Shown piece after piece: positions 1 to 8,345 of a stretch of DNA of 64,000 bases. Both the position numbers and the translations under genes were made by a program. The stretch's first letter is position 1; every line of letters starts with the position of its first letter. The stretch is taken from the NCBI RefSeq assembly GCF_014224355.1, contig NZ_VNWP01000003.1:124001-188000 (forward strand). Reading direction: 5' to 3'. The notes beneath the pieces are model-generated. The model ran no database searches and was not told the DNA's origin. It worked only from the letters and a program-made list of their open reading frames with translations. The stretch comes from Synechococcus sp. BSA11S. Lineage in GTDB: Bacteria > Cyanobacteriota > Cyanobacteriia > PCC-6307 > Cyanobiaceae.

Positions 1-241
1 GAAGTGTGAGCCCGAATGGCTCGGCGAGGCGCTCGAGCTGCTGGGCCAGCCGGCGGTGTTCCTGCTCCGGCCAGTCGGCTTCCGGCAGCCAGGCCACCAG
101 TTGGTGGTCACTGGGTTGATCGGGGCTGAACTGGATGGCCACCCGACGGATGCCGAGGGATGGCAGCTTCCAGAGCAGGGATTCCTCCAGCTCTGGGGGC
201 GCCTCCATCTCCAGACGCCACCAGCGGGGAGTCGTGGGCAT
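1..241 (-). CDS. prmA: Ribosomal protein L11 methyltransferase, N-terminal part (cut by window edge)
   Basis: The first 80 codons are inside the window; the rest lies beyond position 1. The protein begins MPTTPRWWRLEMEAPPELEE and continues with an LGIRRVAIQF segment, which resembles the N-terminal substrate-recognition domain of PrmA, the enzyme that trimethylates ribosomal protein L11 using S-adenosylmethionine. The methyltransferase domain is not visible. It starts 10 bases after the serA stop on the same strand, so the two are probably co-transcribed; serA-prmA is a common order in Synechococcus and Cyanobium. The identification rests on the N-terminal segment plus context, so it is good but not decisive. 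Confidence 0.75.
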   Translation of the reverse strand, partial: MPTTPRWWRLEMEAPPELEESLLWKLPSLGIRRVAIQFSPDQPSDHQLVAWLPEADWPEQEHRRLAQQLERLAEPFGLTL

Positions 242-251
242 GGCGGGTGGG

Positions 252-1838
252 TCAGAGCGTGACGGGATGAGCTTCCTGGATCCCGTTGATCCCATGGATC
301 GAGGCCAGCAGGCTGGGGGGGATCGGATCGTCGAGGCTGAGCACCATCACCGCGTCGCCACGAACAATGCGGCGCCCCACCTGCATCGAGGCGATGTTGA
401 CGTTGTGCTCGCCCAGCAGCGAGCCGATGTTGCCGATGATACCGGGCATGTCGCGGTGGCGGGTGATCAGCATGTGCCGGGTCGGCATCACATTGACGGG
501 AAACTCATCAATGGTGGTGATGCGCAGATCGCCATCGGCGAAGACTGCCCCGGTCACGCTGTGGCTGCCCTGGCCGCCGCGGCAGGTGAGCTGGAGGGAG
601 CCGCCCGCGAAGTCGCGGCTGGCGTCGTCCTTGACCTCCAGCACGTGGATGCCGCGGCTACGGGCTTCGATGGCGGCGTTCACATAGTTGATGCGATCAC
701 CGAGGGCACTGGAGAGCAGACCCTTGAGGGCGGCCACCACCAGCGGCTGCGAGGGATGATTGGCGAATTCGCCCTGAAGCCTCACCTCGAGATCCTGGAT
801 CGAACCACCGGCCAGCTGACTGAGCAGCAGGCCGAGGGTTTCCGCCAGCTGAAGGTGGGGCTTGAGCCGCTCCATCACCTCCGGGGTCAGGCCGGGGATG
901 TTCACGGCACTGCGGGCGGGGAGCCCGAGCAGCACGTCGCGGATCTGCTCAGCCACATCGACCGAGACGTTCTCCTGGGCTTCCTCCGTGGAGGCACCGA
1001 GATGGGGCGTGAGGATCAGCCGGTCGTCCACCTGGCGCAGTGGGGAGCCGGCCTCAAGGGGTTCGTTGCCGTAGACGTCGAGGGCGGCACCGGCGATGGT
1101 GCCGGAGCTCACGGCCTCGGCCAGGGCTTTCTCATCGACAATGCCGCCCCGGGCGCAGTTCACCAGACGAGCCGTGGGCTTCATCGTGGCCAGCAACTCC
1201 GCATTGACCAGGTTTTCGGTGTCGGGAGTGCGCGGCAGGTGCAGGCTGACGAAGTCAGCTTCGGCGAAGAGGGGACCGATCGCCATCAGACGCACCTGAA
1301 GCAGCTGGGCGCGCTCGGCGGAGATGTAGGGGTCATAGGCCAGCACCTCCATGCCCATGGCCTTGGCGACGCGGGCCACGTGAGAGCCGATCTTGCCCAG
1401 TCCGACCACCCCCAGCTTCTTCTTGTAGAGCTCGTTACCGACGTATTTCTTGCGGTCCCAGCCACCGGCCATGGTGCTGACATGGGCCTGGGGCACATGG
1501 CGGGAGAGAGCCAGCATCATCGCCAGGGCATGCTCGGCGGCGGCGATCGTGTTGCCCTCCGGAGAGTTCACCACAAGCACCCCCCGCTGGGTGGCGGCTT
1601 CCACATCGACGTTGTCGACGCCGACGCCGGCACGCCCGATGATCTTCAGCCGACCGGCGGCCTCGATGATGGCTGCTGTCACCTGAGTGCCTGAGCGGAT
1701 CATCAGGGCGTCGTAGTCGCCGATGATCTGCTGCAACTGTTCCGGTGGCAAGCCAGTGCGAACATCCACCTGGGCCACCTGGGAGAGGATGTCGATCCCC
1801 GTCTGGTCGATGGGATCGGAAACCAGAACCTTTGTCAT
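252..1838 (-). CDS. serA: D-3-phosphoglycerate dehydrogenase
   Basis: 528 residues, the usual length of the long bacterial SerA. It oxidises 3-phosphoglycerate to 3-phosphohydroxypyruvate with NAD, the first step of phosphorylated serine synthesis in the cytosol. The start MTKVLVSDPIDQTG is typical. The NAD-binding loop reads GLGKIGSHVA at about residue 150, the catalytic histidine sits in TPHLGAST near residue 285, an intervening ASB-like domain follows, and an ACT domain (MPGIIGNIGSLLGEHNVNIA) occupies the last 75 residues. The ATG at 1838 is preferred to the much longer open frame upstream, because homology begins exactly there. A likely bidirectional promoter lies in the 147 bases before the divergent gene at 1986. 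Confidence 0.96.
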   Translation of the reverse strand: MTKVLVSDPIDQTGIDILSQVAQVDVRTGLPPEQLQQIIGDYDALMIRSGTQVTAAIIEAAGRLKIIGRAGVGVDNVDVEAATQRGVLVVNSPEGNTIAAAEHALAMMLALSRHVPQAHVSTMAGGWDRKKYVGNELYKKKLGVVGLGKIGSHVARVAKAMGMEVLAYDPYISAERAQLLQVRLMAIGPLFAEADFVSLHLPRTPDTENLVNAELLATMKPTARLVNCARGGIVDEKALAEAVSSGTIAGAALDVYGNEPLEAGSPLRQVDDRLILTPHLGASTEEAQENVSVDVAEQIRDVLLGLPARSAVNIPGLTPEVMERLKPHLQLAETLGLLLSQLAGGSIQDLEVRLQGEFANHPSQPLVVAALKGLLSSALGDRINYVNAAIEARSRGIHVLEVKDDASRDFAGGSLQLTCRGGQGSHSVTGAVFADGDLRITTIDEFPVNVMPTRHMLITRHRDMPGIIGNIGSLLGEHNVNIASMQVGRRIVRGDAVMVLSLDDPIPPSLLASIHGINGIQEAHPVTL

Positions 1839-1985
1839 GACCAGGGGAGAAGAACGTGGGGGGCCTGGAGAACGCCAGACACTACCGGGGGTGAAGTGTA
1901 GTGAGCGGTGGCCACGGCACCCTTCGCCAACGCCGAGAATCGGGCCTTTGGGTGCACGGTCTTGGGACTGTCGGTGGTGGTGGTG

Positions 1986-2465
1986 ATGAAGGACCGGCGC
2001 AGGCTGCACCGGTTGCGCGATCAGCTCGCTGAACTCCGGCCCGCACCACGGCAACTGGTGGCCCTGGGGGAAGGGGAAGCCAGCATCGATGGCGTGGAGC
2101 TGCTCAACCCCTCCCTGGCCCGGCAGCGGCGGCAGCGCAGCATGGTGCGCTGGCTGATGCCCTTCGGCTTCTTCGCCGGCATGATGTTCACCTTCATCAC
2201 CGACCTTCACACCTTTTCCTTTGCAGGCACTTACGGCGAACCCCTGATCGGCGGTCTCCTGGGCATGGGTTCGGGCTGGATGGGCAGCTACGCCGCCGCT
2301 GCCAGCGTCCGCTCGGAGGCCGATGACCGGATCCGCGGCCTGCGCAACCGCCTCGAGGAAGGCAGCTGGCTGCTGGTGGTGGAGAGCAGCCCTGGGCAGG
2401 ACATCCCCTGGCTGTTGATCCAGCAGGCCGGACCCCAGGCGGTGGTGCGTCTGGGGGAAGGATGA
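1986..2465 (+). CDS. Conserved cyanobacterial membrane protein, function unknown
   Basis: 159 residues from the ATG beginning MKDRRRLHRLRDQ. The N-terminal 50 residues are charged and probably helical. Two hydrophobic segments follow, at about 56-72 (WLMPFGFFAGMMFTFI) and about 84-105 (GLLGMGSGWMGSYAAAA), and then a soluble tail with a WLLVVESSPGQDIPW segment. I do not recognise a named family. It overlaps the next gene by four bases (ATGA), so it is translationally coupled to the photosystem II S4 protein. The open frame continues upstream to 1908, but the ATG at 1986 gives a more natural polar start. Confidence 0.7.
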   Translation: MKDRRRLHRLRDQLAELRPAPRQLVALGEGEASIDGVELLNPSLARQRRQRSMVRWLMPFGFFAGMMFTFITDLHTFSFAGTYGEPLIGGLLGMGSGWMGSYAAAASVRSEADDRIRGLRNRLEEGSWLLVVESSPGQDIPWLLIQQAGPQAVVRLGEG

Positions 2466-3280
2466 GCCCGACCCCCACCAACTCCGCGCTGCCGAGGCTG
2501 CCCAGGTCCGACCTGCTGCTCGGCAGCCGCGATCCCGCTGCACTCGAGCTCCTGATCACCCTGGCCGAGCAGGCCTTGGGCCACTGGCAGCCGCTCTGGT
2601 CGGGGTTCCTCTCCGCCACGGCCCGGGAGGAGGCGATGGAGCGACTGGGCAGCCTCAGCGAACTGCATCTCAGAGCCGAGGGTGGCAGGCAGCAGGCCGA
2701 ACGCTGCCGTCTGCTGCTCCAACGCCGTGACCTCTCCGCTGGGGAGAGCCCGGCCCCGGCGCCCCTGGCCGGTCTTGAGATCAGCGGCAACTTCCTGTTC
2801 GATCCAGCCGTGCCGGGCGATGTCAGAGCCGCGCTGCTGCAGGCCGGCGCCCTCGAGAGCGAGCTGGGCGATCTCTGGATGCGGGGAGACCGGGGTGCCC
2901 AGGCCATCGTCTGCCCCGAGCTGGCCGGGCGCCTGGAGGGCACCACGGCAAGGGTGCGCAGCGTTGACGTGGAACTGGAGGCGCGAACCGTCGATCAGCT
3001 GCAGCCTCCCACCAGGCCCCTCCCGCGCCAGCTGGCCACCGTGGAAGCCTCCCTGCGCCTCGATGCAGTGGCCTCGGCGGGGTTCGGGATCTCCCGCAGT
3101 CGCATGGCCGAGCTGGTGCGCCGTGGCGCCACCCGCGTGAACTGGCTGCCAGCGGGCAGCCCCAGCCACGGTCTCAAAGCCGGTGACCGCATCCAGCTGG
3201 AGAACCGTGGAGAACTGACCGTGCTCTCGATCCAGCCCACCAAGCGGCAGCGCTGGCGCATCGAACTTCAGCGCAGCTGA
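2462..3280 (+). CDS. Photosystem II S4 domain protein (RNA-binding)
   Basis: 272 residues. The C-terminal part, about residues 195-262, is an S4 RNA-binding domain (RLDAVASAGFGISRSRM...LVRRGATRVNW). The N-terminal half resembles the cyanobacterial/plastid family annotated as photosystem II S4 domain protein (TIGR03069 type), with ELHLRAEGGRQQAERCRLLL and a FDPAVPGDVRAALLQAG segment. The family is conserved in oxygenic phototrophs; a role in RNA binding linked to PSII is inferred from the family name, not shown here. The ATG overlaps the stop of the preceding gene by four bases, indicating an operon. A tRNA-Val gene follows about 100 bases downstream. Confidence 0.85.
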   Translation: MSPTPTNSALPRLPRSDLLLGSRDPAALELLITLAEQALGHWQPLWSGFLSATAREEAMERLGSLSELHLRAEGGRQQAERCRLLLQRRDLSAGESPAPAPLAGLEISGNFLFDPAVPGDVRAALLQAGALESELGDLWMRGDRGAQAIVCPELAGRLEGTTARVRSVDVELEARTVDQLQPPTRPLPRQLATVEASLRLDAVASAGFGISRSRMAELVRRGATRVNWLPAGSPSHGLKAGDRIQLENRGELTVLSIQPTKRQRWRIELQRS

Positions 3281-3383
3281 GCGGCGGCAGGCCGACTGCT
3301 AGGTTTCCTGCTCGATCCAGGTGGCGCCGTTGAGGAGCCGTGAATCCCGGGTCGTACCGACGGGGACTTCAGTTCCCGAACCC

Positions 3384-3455
3384 GGGCGATTAGCTCAGAG
3401 GTAGAGCACTACCTTGACACGGTAGGAGTCACTGGTTCGATTCCAGTATCGCCCA
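3384..3455 (+). tRNA. tRNA-Val (anticodon GAC)
   Basis: A full cloverleaf can be drawn. The acceptor stem GGGCGAT (3384-3390) pairs with ATCGCCC (3448-3454), discriminator A at 3455. The D arm is GCTCAGAGGTAGAGC. The anticodon stem CTACC/GGTAG encloses TTGACAC with anticodon GAC at 3416-3418, and the T arm is ACTGG-TTCGATT-CCAGT. No CCA is encoded, as is usual in cyanobacteria. It lies between the S4 protein gene and murD on the same strand. Confidence 0.97.
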
Positions 3456-3481
3456 CTGAATCCTCTGCACCAGGAGTCAGG

Positions 3482-4873
3482 ATGCCCAGTACGTCACACC
3501 CCCTGGCGGTGGTGATCGGCCTGGGACGATCCGGCGCCGGTGCCGCCCGGCTGTTGCGAAACTCCGGCCAGCGGGTGCTGGTGATGGAGAGCCGCCGCAC
3601 TCCCCAGCTGGAGCAGCAGGCCGAAGCCCTGCGGGTTCAGGGAGTGGAGGTCGCACTGGGTCAGCCCCTGGACTCCGAGCACTTCGCCCAGCTCGAAGCC
3701 GGCGACGACCGTGTGGTGGTCAGCCCCGGCATCCGCTGGGATCATCCGGTGCTGGTCGCCCTCAGGGAGCGGGGTGTGAGGGTCTGCGGCGAGATGTCTG
3801 TGGCGTGGGACGCCAGTGACGGCATCCCCTGGATCGGCATCACCGGCACCAACGGCAAGACCACCGTCACCCATCTGCTCAGCCACATCCTCAGCCAGGC
3901 TGGGCTGGATGCGCCGATGGTGGGCAATGTGGGGCTTTCGGCCACCGAGTTGCTGCTCGAGCGGCGCAGGGCGGGGGCAAGCCGCCCCGACTGGCTGGTG
4001 GTGGAGCTGAGCAGCTACCAGATCGAAGCGTCGCCGGAGCTGGCCCCCCAGCTCGGCCTCTGGACCACGCTCACCCCTGACCATCTCGAGCGTCACGGAA
4101 CCCTCGATCAGTACCGGGCGATCAAGCGCACCCTGCTGGAGAACTCCACCGAGCGTCTGCTGAACGCCGATGATGCCGATCTGCGTGCCCATGCCAGCAG
4201 CTGGGACCGGGCCGACTGGGTGACTGCAGGCCCCCATCAGGAGCTGGATGCCGGTCTGCTGCCCAGCCTCTGGATCGATCAGGGGATGGTGATCGCCGCC
4301 GAGGGGCCGCTCTTTCCGGCCACCGCCCTCGCCCTGCCTGGAGCCCACAACCGTCAGAACATGCTGCTGGCTGCCGGCGCGGCGCTGAAACTGGGGCTGG
4401 CGCCAGCCTCGATCGAAGCCGCCCTGCGCAGTTTTCCCGGGGTGCCCCATCGCCTGGAGCAGATCCGGATGCTGGATGGGGTGCGCTGGTTCAACGACAG
4501 CAAAGCCACCAACTACGACGCCGCTGAGGTGGGGATCACGGCCGTGGAAGGGCCGATGGTGGTGCTGGCGGGGGGTGAGATCAAACAGGGTGATCCCCGG
4601 GCCTGGCTCGAGGCCCTCGGGCGACAGGCGGCCGCTGTGGTCCTGTTCGGCGCCGCCCGGGAAGCCTTCGCAGACCTGCTGGAGGGCAGCGGCTATGCCG
4701 GTACGGTTTGTCAGGTGGTGGGCCAGGCCGAGGCGGTGCCCCTGGCCCGGCAGCTGTCCCGGAGCCTGGGCTGTGCCACGGTTCTGCTCTCGCCGGCCTG
4801 CGCCAGCTTCGATCAGTACAGGGATTTCGAAGCACGGGGCGAACACTTCCGCGCCCTGGTGAGCGCCCTCTGA
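3482..4873 (+). CDS. murD: UDP-N-acetylmuramoylalanine--D-glutamate ligase
   Basis: 463 residues, normal for MurD. It adds D-glutamate to UDP-MurNAc-L-Ala in the cytosolic phase of peptidoglycan synthesis, using ATP. The N-terminal Rossmann-like domain starts AVVIGLGRSGAGAARLL. The ATP loop GITGTNGKTTVTHLL lies near residue 120, the central-domain signature ELSSYQIE near 178 and the HNRQNMLLA motif near 288. The C-terminal domain contains WFNDSKATNYDA and LLSPACASFDQY. The start ATG at 3482 is 26 bases after the tRNA gene. The next gene is convergent, its stop 25 bases away. Confidence 0.96.
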   Translation: MPSTSHPLAVVIGLGRSGAGAARLLRNSGQRVLVMESRRTPQLEQQAEALRVQGVEVALGQPLDSEHFAQLEAGDDRVVVSPGIRWDHPVLVALRERGVRVCGEMSVAWDASDGIPWIGITGTNGKTTVTHLLSHILSQAGLDAPMVGNVGLSATELLLERRRAGASRPDWLVVELSSYQIEASPELAPQLGLWTTLTPDHLERHGTLDQYRAIKRTLLENSTERLLNADDADLRAHASSWDRADWVTAGPHQELDAGLLPSLWIDQGMVIAAEGPLFPATALALPGAHNRQNMLLAAGAALKLGLAPASIEAALRSFPGVPHRLEQIRMLDGVRWFNDSKATNYDAAEVGITAVEGPMVVLAGGEIKQGDPRAWLEALGRQAAAVVLFGAAREAFADLLEGSGYAGTVCQVVGQAEAVPLARQLSRSLGCATVLLSPACASFDQYRDFEARGEHFRALVSAL

Positions 4874-4898
4874 GTAGCCGTACGGATTGCCGCAGCCT

Positions 4899-5630
4899 TC
4901 AAACCGGCGCGGCGGAAACCGCTTCCGACGGAGGCTCGCCGATCTGCCAGGCGGCCAGGTACTGCTGAATGAAGATCGCAGCCAGGGGCACGGTCACCAG
5001 CAGCGGCACCAGGCAGAACAGGGCGGAGATGGCGATCAGCAGCAGCGAGAGCAGCTCATAGCCGACCAGCCCCCAGCTGTGAGGGCTGGAGAAAAGATCC
5101 CTGAAACAGTTCAGGAAGGCCGGCCAGATCGGTTCGTCGGTGGTGAAGACCCGCCGCACGTAGATGGGGGTGAGCGCCATCACGATCAGGCCGGGAATCA
5201 GACAGAGCAGGATGCCGAAGCCACCAGCCAGGGAGGCCAGCAGTCCGGCCAGGAGATAGCGGCGGGGATCAGAGCGAAGCAGGGCCAGACCCTCCCGGTA
5301 GAGCGGATGGTGGCCCGTGGCGAACCAGAGCGCCGGCAAAGCGGAGATCAGCACGCCCACCAGGCCGGCCAGCATCTGGTACAGGAGGGAGAAGGGCAGG
5401 TTCAGCACCGACGACACCAGCTGGGTCACGCCTTCCCTGAGATCCGGAGAGACACCGGCGGTCACCGCCACGGCGATGAAGGTGATGAGCAGGCTGATCA
5501 GGACCGAGACCAGCGCCAGGGCCAGGAGCGTGAGCTGCAGAGCCAGGTAGGTGCGCCAGTGGGCCACGTAGAGATTCCAGGCCGACTGGAGGGTGGGCCT
5601 GGGGGCTGGTGGCGAACCCATCACCATCAT
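4899..5630 (-). CDS. Multi-pass membrane protein, function unknown
   Basis: 243 residues, mostly hydrophobic, with about six predicted transmembrane segments. An N-terminal amphipathic stretch (SAWNLYVAHWRTYLALQ) precedes the first long helix, and the C-terminal part has repeated LLLIAISALFCLVPLLV-type segments. The layout, an interfacial W/Y-rich segment followed by paired helices with GLIVMALTPIY, resembles the DUF975 or glycerophosphodiester-phosphodiesterase membrane-domain type of protein, but I cannot assign it firmly. The start offers several closely spaced Met codons (MMVMGS). It is convergent with murD and divergent from the EVE gene; a similarly built membrane protein lies on the other side of that gene. 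Confidence 0.65.
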   Translation of the reverse strand: MMVMGSPPAPRPTLQSAWNLYVAHWRTYLALQLTLLALALVSVLISLLITFIAVAVTAGVSPDLREGVTQLVSSVLNLPFSLLYQMLAGLVGVLISALPALWFATGHHPLYREGLALLRSDPRRYLLAGLLASLAGGFGILLCLIPGLIVMALTPIYVRRVFTTDEPIWPAFLNCFRDLFSSPHSWGLVGYELLSLLLIAISALFCLVPLLVTVPLAAIFIQQYLAAWQIGEPPSEAVSAAPV

Positions 5631-5759
5631 TTCCTGCGCTTCGTGCTGGCGCTGTCTAAGTCAGGGAAGGCACCGCAGCCAACCCAACCGTCACAAACCA
5701 GCTCGATACAATCCGATCTCCCCGACCCATCGGGGCCCCACGGGGCCTCACCAAGCACG

Positions 5760-6224
5760 ATGGCTTACTGGTTGATGAAAAGTGAGCCGGATGTGTATGG
5801 CATCAGCCACCTCGAGCGCGAGGGCAGCACTCTCTGGGACGGCATCCGCAATTACCAGGCCCGCAACTTCATGCGCTCGATGGCCGTTGGTGATCAGGCC
5901 TTTTTCTACCACTCCAACGCCAAGCCCCCCGGCATCATCGGCCTGATGGAGGTGATCGAAACCGGGCTGATCGATCCGACCCAGTTCGATCCAGATTCGA
6001 AGTACTTCGATCCAGCATCAACAGCTCAGGCCCCCCGCTGGGACTGCGTCCGCCTGGCCCACCGCCGCACCTATCCACGGCTGCTCAGCCTTGAGGAACT
6101 GCGCAGCAGCTTCAATGAGCAGGAGCTGGCCGTGGTGCGCCGGGGAAACCGCCTGTCCATCCTGCCGGTGCCCGAGGCCACGGCCCGGCGGCTGCTCGAG
6201 CGGCTGGACCCTTCTGCCGTATGA
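5760..6224 (+). CDS. EVE domain protein (thymocyte nuclear protein 1-like)
   Basis: 154 residues spanning one EVE domain. The diagnostic start MAYWLMKSEPDVYGI is followed by LWDGIRNYQARNFMRSM, GDQAFFYHSN and PGIIGLMEV, which line the PUA-like pocket. EVE domains bind modified bases in DNA or RNA; the ligand here is unknown. The ATG at 5760 is chosen because the family begins with this sequence, although the frame is open further upstream. Its stop overlaps the next gene's ATG (ATGA at 6221-6224), so it is co-translated with a membrane protein. Confidence 0.9.
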   Translation: MAYWLMKSEPDVYGISHLEREGSTLWDGIRNYQARNFMRSMAVGDQAFFYHSNAKPPGIIGLMEVIETGLIDPTQFDPDSKYFDPASTAQAPRWDCVRLAHRRTYPRLLSLEELRSSFNEQELAVVRRGNRLSILPVPEATARRLLERLDPSAV

Positions 6225-7042
6225 CCCCTGAGCCCCTGGGGCGCGGGGACCGTCTGGCGGCAAGCGCCCGGGAGGGAGCGGCCGCCATCGCGGCGGTCGG
6301 CGGCTGGCTGAAGCAGGGGAGGGCGGCCTACCGGCGAGCCCCGTGGCTGTTCAGCGGGTTCACCCTGCTGGGCGGCAGCACTCAACTGATCGGCCAGCTG
6401 CTGCAGAACCGGGCCAGTGATGCCCTCGCCCTGGGCGAGGGACCTGTGGCGGTCTCCATGACGATGGTGCTGGTGGGGCTGATGCTGAGCGTGGTGAGCC
6501 TTCTCTGGCTGAACGTGGGGCTGCTGCGGGGCGCCTGGATCGCCCTGGAAGGCCGCCAGCCTCGGCTGGCTGACCTGGCCAGCTGGCAGATGGCCGCCAT
6601 GGGGCGTCTGCTGGGCGTGGCGCTGCTGCTGCTGCTGCTCAACCTGTTGATCCTGGCCACCTCAGGGCTGGCGGCCGGTCTGCTGAGTCTGATCCATCCC
6701 TGGCTGGCCCTGATGCCGCTGCTGGCCGGCGCCGCTCTGCTGATGGCCCTGATGGTGGCGCAGATCTTTCACCTGCCCCTGGCGGTGGTGGGAGGGCTGC
6801 CTCCGGTTGCGACCTTCCGCCGCGGCCAGGCCCAGGTGGCCTCCCATGGCTGGCACCAGCTGGCCCTGAGCATCAGCCTGGCCCTGATCGTGCTGCTGCC
6901 CCTCGGGCTGGCCCTGCTGATCGCCTGGCCCCTGGCTCTGGGGTTGCTCGCCAGCTGGCCGCTGGCCCTCTGCACCCTGACCGCCGGCTACAGGGGACTG
7001 TTTGGAGCCGAGGACCGGGCCGGTCGGGCCGGTGCTGCCTGA
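6221..7042 (+). CDS. Multi-pass membrane protein, function unknown
   Basis: 273 residues, very hydrophobic, with about five to six transmembrane segments rich in Leu, Ala and Val, including a run of leucines in RLLGVALLLLLLNLL and LALLIAWPLALGLLASWPLA near the C terminus. A charged N terminus precedes an AYRRAPWLFSGFTLLGG segment. No catalytic motif is visible. It overlaps the EVE gene by four bases. The last 55 bases overlap the 3' end of the DUF2811 gene on the opposite strand. Its size and arrangement resemble the membrane protein at 4899-5630, but sequence similarity by eye is weak. Confidence 0.65.
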   Translation: MTPEPLGRGDRLAASAREGAAAIAAVGGWLKQGRAAYRRAPWLFSGFTLLGGSTQLIGQLLQNRASDALALGEGPVAVSMTMVLVGLMLSVVSLLWLNVGLLRGAWIALEGRQPRLADLASWQMAAMGRLLGVALLLLLLNLLILATSGLAAGLLSLIHPWLALMPLLAGAALLMALMVAQIFHLPLAVVGGLPPVATFRRGQAQVASHGWHQLALSISLALIVLLPLGLALLIAWPLALGLLASWPLALCTLTAGYRGLFGAEDRAGRAGAA

Positions 7043-7320
7043 GCCGGCAGCACCTCTCCTCCCCTCTGGAACATGTTGGCCACGTAACACCGGGTGACGG
7101 CCCGGCTCTGAACCCCGTTCTGAACCAGGAAGCCCGCCAGAGCGGCCTGGAACAGGCGGTACTGATCCCAGTTCGGGTGGGCGTCGATGAACTGGGCCAT
7201 CGAGGTGAGCAGAGCCTCGGGGACCATGGCCCGAAAACTCACCACCCCGACATCCGACTCGCCTTCAACAGCCTGGGTGGCCGAAGTGGCGGAGGCGGTC
7301 ATGACCGGGGCAATGTCCAT
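6988..7320 (-). CDS. DUF2811 family protein
   Basis: 110 residues from the ATG at 7320 (MDIAPVMTASATS). The central block VSFRAMVPEALLTSMAQFIDAHPNWDQYRLFQAALAGFL, continuing into VQNGVQSRAVTRCYVANMF, matches my memory of DUF2811, a short helical family restricted to cyanobacteria and of unknown function. The N-terminal 35 residues and the Ala/Pro-rich tail (AQAAPARPARSS) look disordered. A GTG at 7359 would add 13 residues; neither start has a clear ribosome binding site. The 3' end overlaps the convergent membrane-protein gene by 55 bases. Confidence 0.8.
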   Translation of the reverse strand: MDIAPVMTASATSATQAVEGESDVGVVSFRAMVPEALLTSMAQFIDAHPNWDQYRLFQAALAGFLVQNGVQSRAVTRCYVANMFQRGGEVLPAQAAPARPARSSAPNSPL

Positions 7321-7666
7321 GGACGGAGGGTCTGCTGGTGGGTTCACCCAGTTCTCCACAGCGCCGGGGCCGCGTCAAATCGGGTCCCCGGCGGAGCGTC
7401 AGCACCCTTCCAACCCTGAGACTCCCTGCCCCGCAGGGTCGAGGCCCACTCGAAGCTTCAGCGAACGGCGCCATTGAACTTGCACGGGGCGCCTGTCAAG
7501 GGGAGACGGCTGCGCCCCGGATTTCTCCCCAGCGACCAGCCGCCATCCCTGTCGCGGGGCCTGAACCTGTGGAAAACCTGTGAAAAAGACAGGTCCAACA
7601 GAGCCTGGGCTGGGGAGGACCACGCCGATCAGCAGTGCTGATCGGCGCCCAATCCAATGGGCCGTC
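7321..7666. other. Intergenic region upstream of the DUF2811 gene
   Basis: About 345 bases without a convincing gene. It is GC-rich and short-frame noise on both strands has no recognisable homology. It contains one DnaA-box-like word (TGTGGAAAA, about 7568) followed by ACCTGTGAAAAAG, a hairpin at 7623-7647 just past the DUF1818 stop, and several short GC-rich inverted repeats. It may carry the DUF2811 promoter or a small RNA, but no known RNA family can be identified by eye. Confidence 0.4.
7623..7647 (-). terminator. Perfect hairpin after the DUF1818 gene
   Basis: cgccgatcagca and tgctgatcggcg form a perfect 12-base inverted repeat around a single G. It lies 19 bases beyond the DUF1818 stop on the minus strand, a position expected for transcription termination or 3'-end stabilisation. 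No U-tract follows on that strand, so it is not a classical rho-independent terminator. Confidence 0.45.
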
Positions 7667-8044
7667 TCACAGGGGCAGACAGATCAGAGCCCTCGCCAGC
7701 TCAGAGCCAGCCCCCGGCGCCCAGCGGCCTTCCAGGCCCCTCAGGCCAGGGGCGGGAGCGAGGATGCAGCGCAACTCCCAGAACTCCGGATTCCCATCGA
7801 GTCCAAGCCACCATCCACCGCGTTCCAGCTCCAGGCTGATCAATTCCTCCGCCATCAGCTGATCAGCGATGGCGCCGAGCTGCTCCAGCAGGCTGCCGAG
7901 GCCATCGCGCAGGACTCTGGCTTCAGGCTGGGTGAGTTCGACAGCCCACTCGGCACCTCCGATGAGCACTGAAAATGGGGCCTTGGACGGGTCCCAGGCC
8001 AGCCTCCAACCGTCTCCCTCGGCGCTGTAACCGCCAGCTGTCAA
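7667..8044 (-). CDS. DUF1818 family protein
   Basis: 125 residues. The sequence GDGWRLAWDPSKAPFSVLIG, then WAVELTQPEA near residue 33, a helical middle (LLEQLGAIADQLMAEELISLELE) and WWLGLDGNPEFWELRCIL match the cyanobacterial/plant DUF1818 family, which adopts a Whirly-like fold in its structural homologues as I recall. The function is unknown. It starts three bases after the rpoZ stop, so the two genes form an operon, a neighbourhood common in marine Synechococcus. A perfect hairpin follows its stop. Confidence 0.8.
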   Translation of the reverse strand: MTAGGYSAEGDGWRLAWDPSKAPFSVLIGGAEWAVELTQPEARVLRDGLGSLLEQLGAIADQLMAEELISLELERGGWWLGLDGNPEFWELRCILAPAPGLRGLEGRWAPGAGSELARALICLPL

Positions 8045-8047
8045 GGA

Positions 8048-8278
8048 TCAGCCGGGCAACAGATCGGGTTGGTCCTGCTCGTCGCTGAGCTCAACGATCG
8101 CCCGCTGCACGGGCTTGACCATCGAGTCTTCGAGCAGCCCATCGAAATCATCGAAGCGCCGTTGCTTGGCGCGGAAAGCGATGCGGACGGTGGTGAGGTA
8201 ACGGTTGCTCGACTGACCGATCAGACTTTCAGCCCGCTGGGCCAGCTCCTTGGGATGAACAGTCGGTCCGGTGTACAT
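8048..8278 (-). CDS. rpoZ: DNA-directed RNA polymerase omega subunit
   Basis: 76 residues, the usual cyanobacterial size. The core [29 protein letters not shown] is followed by [25 protein letters not shown], the conserved helix and tail of cyanobacterial omega. The subunit stabilises assembly of the beta' subunit into RNA polymerase. The start [15 protein letters not shown] is typical. The gene diverges from the Hsp70-like gene at 8346 across 67 bases. Confidence 0.93.
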   Translation of the reverse strand: MYTGPTVHPKELAQRAESLIGQSSNRYLTTVRIAFRAKQRRFDDFDGLLEDSMVKPVQRAIVELSDEQDQPDLLPG

Positions 8279-8345
8279 CGAAATGGACTCGTTTTGTGAA
8301 GTCTAGTTCAGCTTCCGATCAAGCCCTCAGGAGCACCCCCCATCC

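Noticed and set aside
7560-7585. Possible replication origin because of TGTGGAAAA
   Set aside because: Only one good DnaA-box-like word, no box cluster and no AT-rich unwinding element; dnaA and dnaN are absent nearby.
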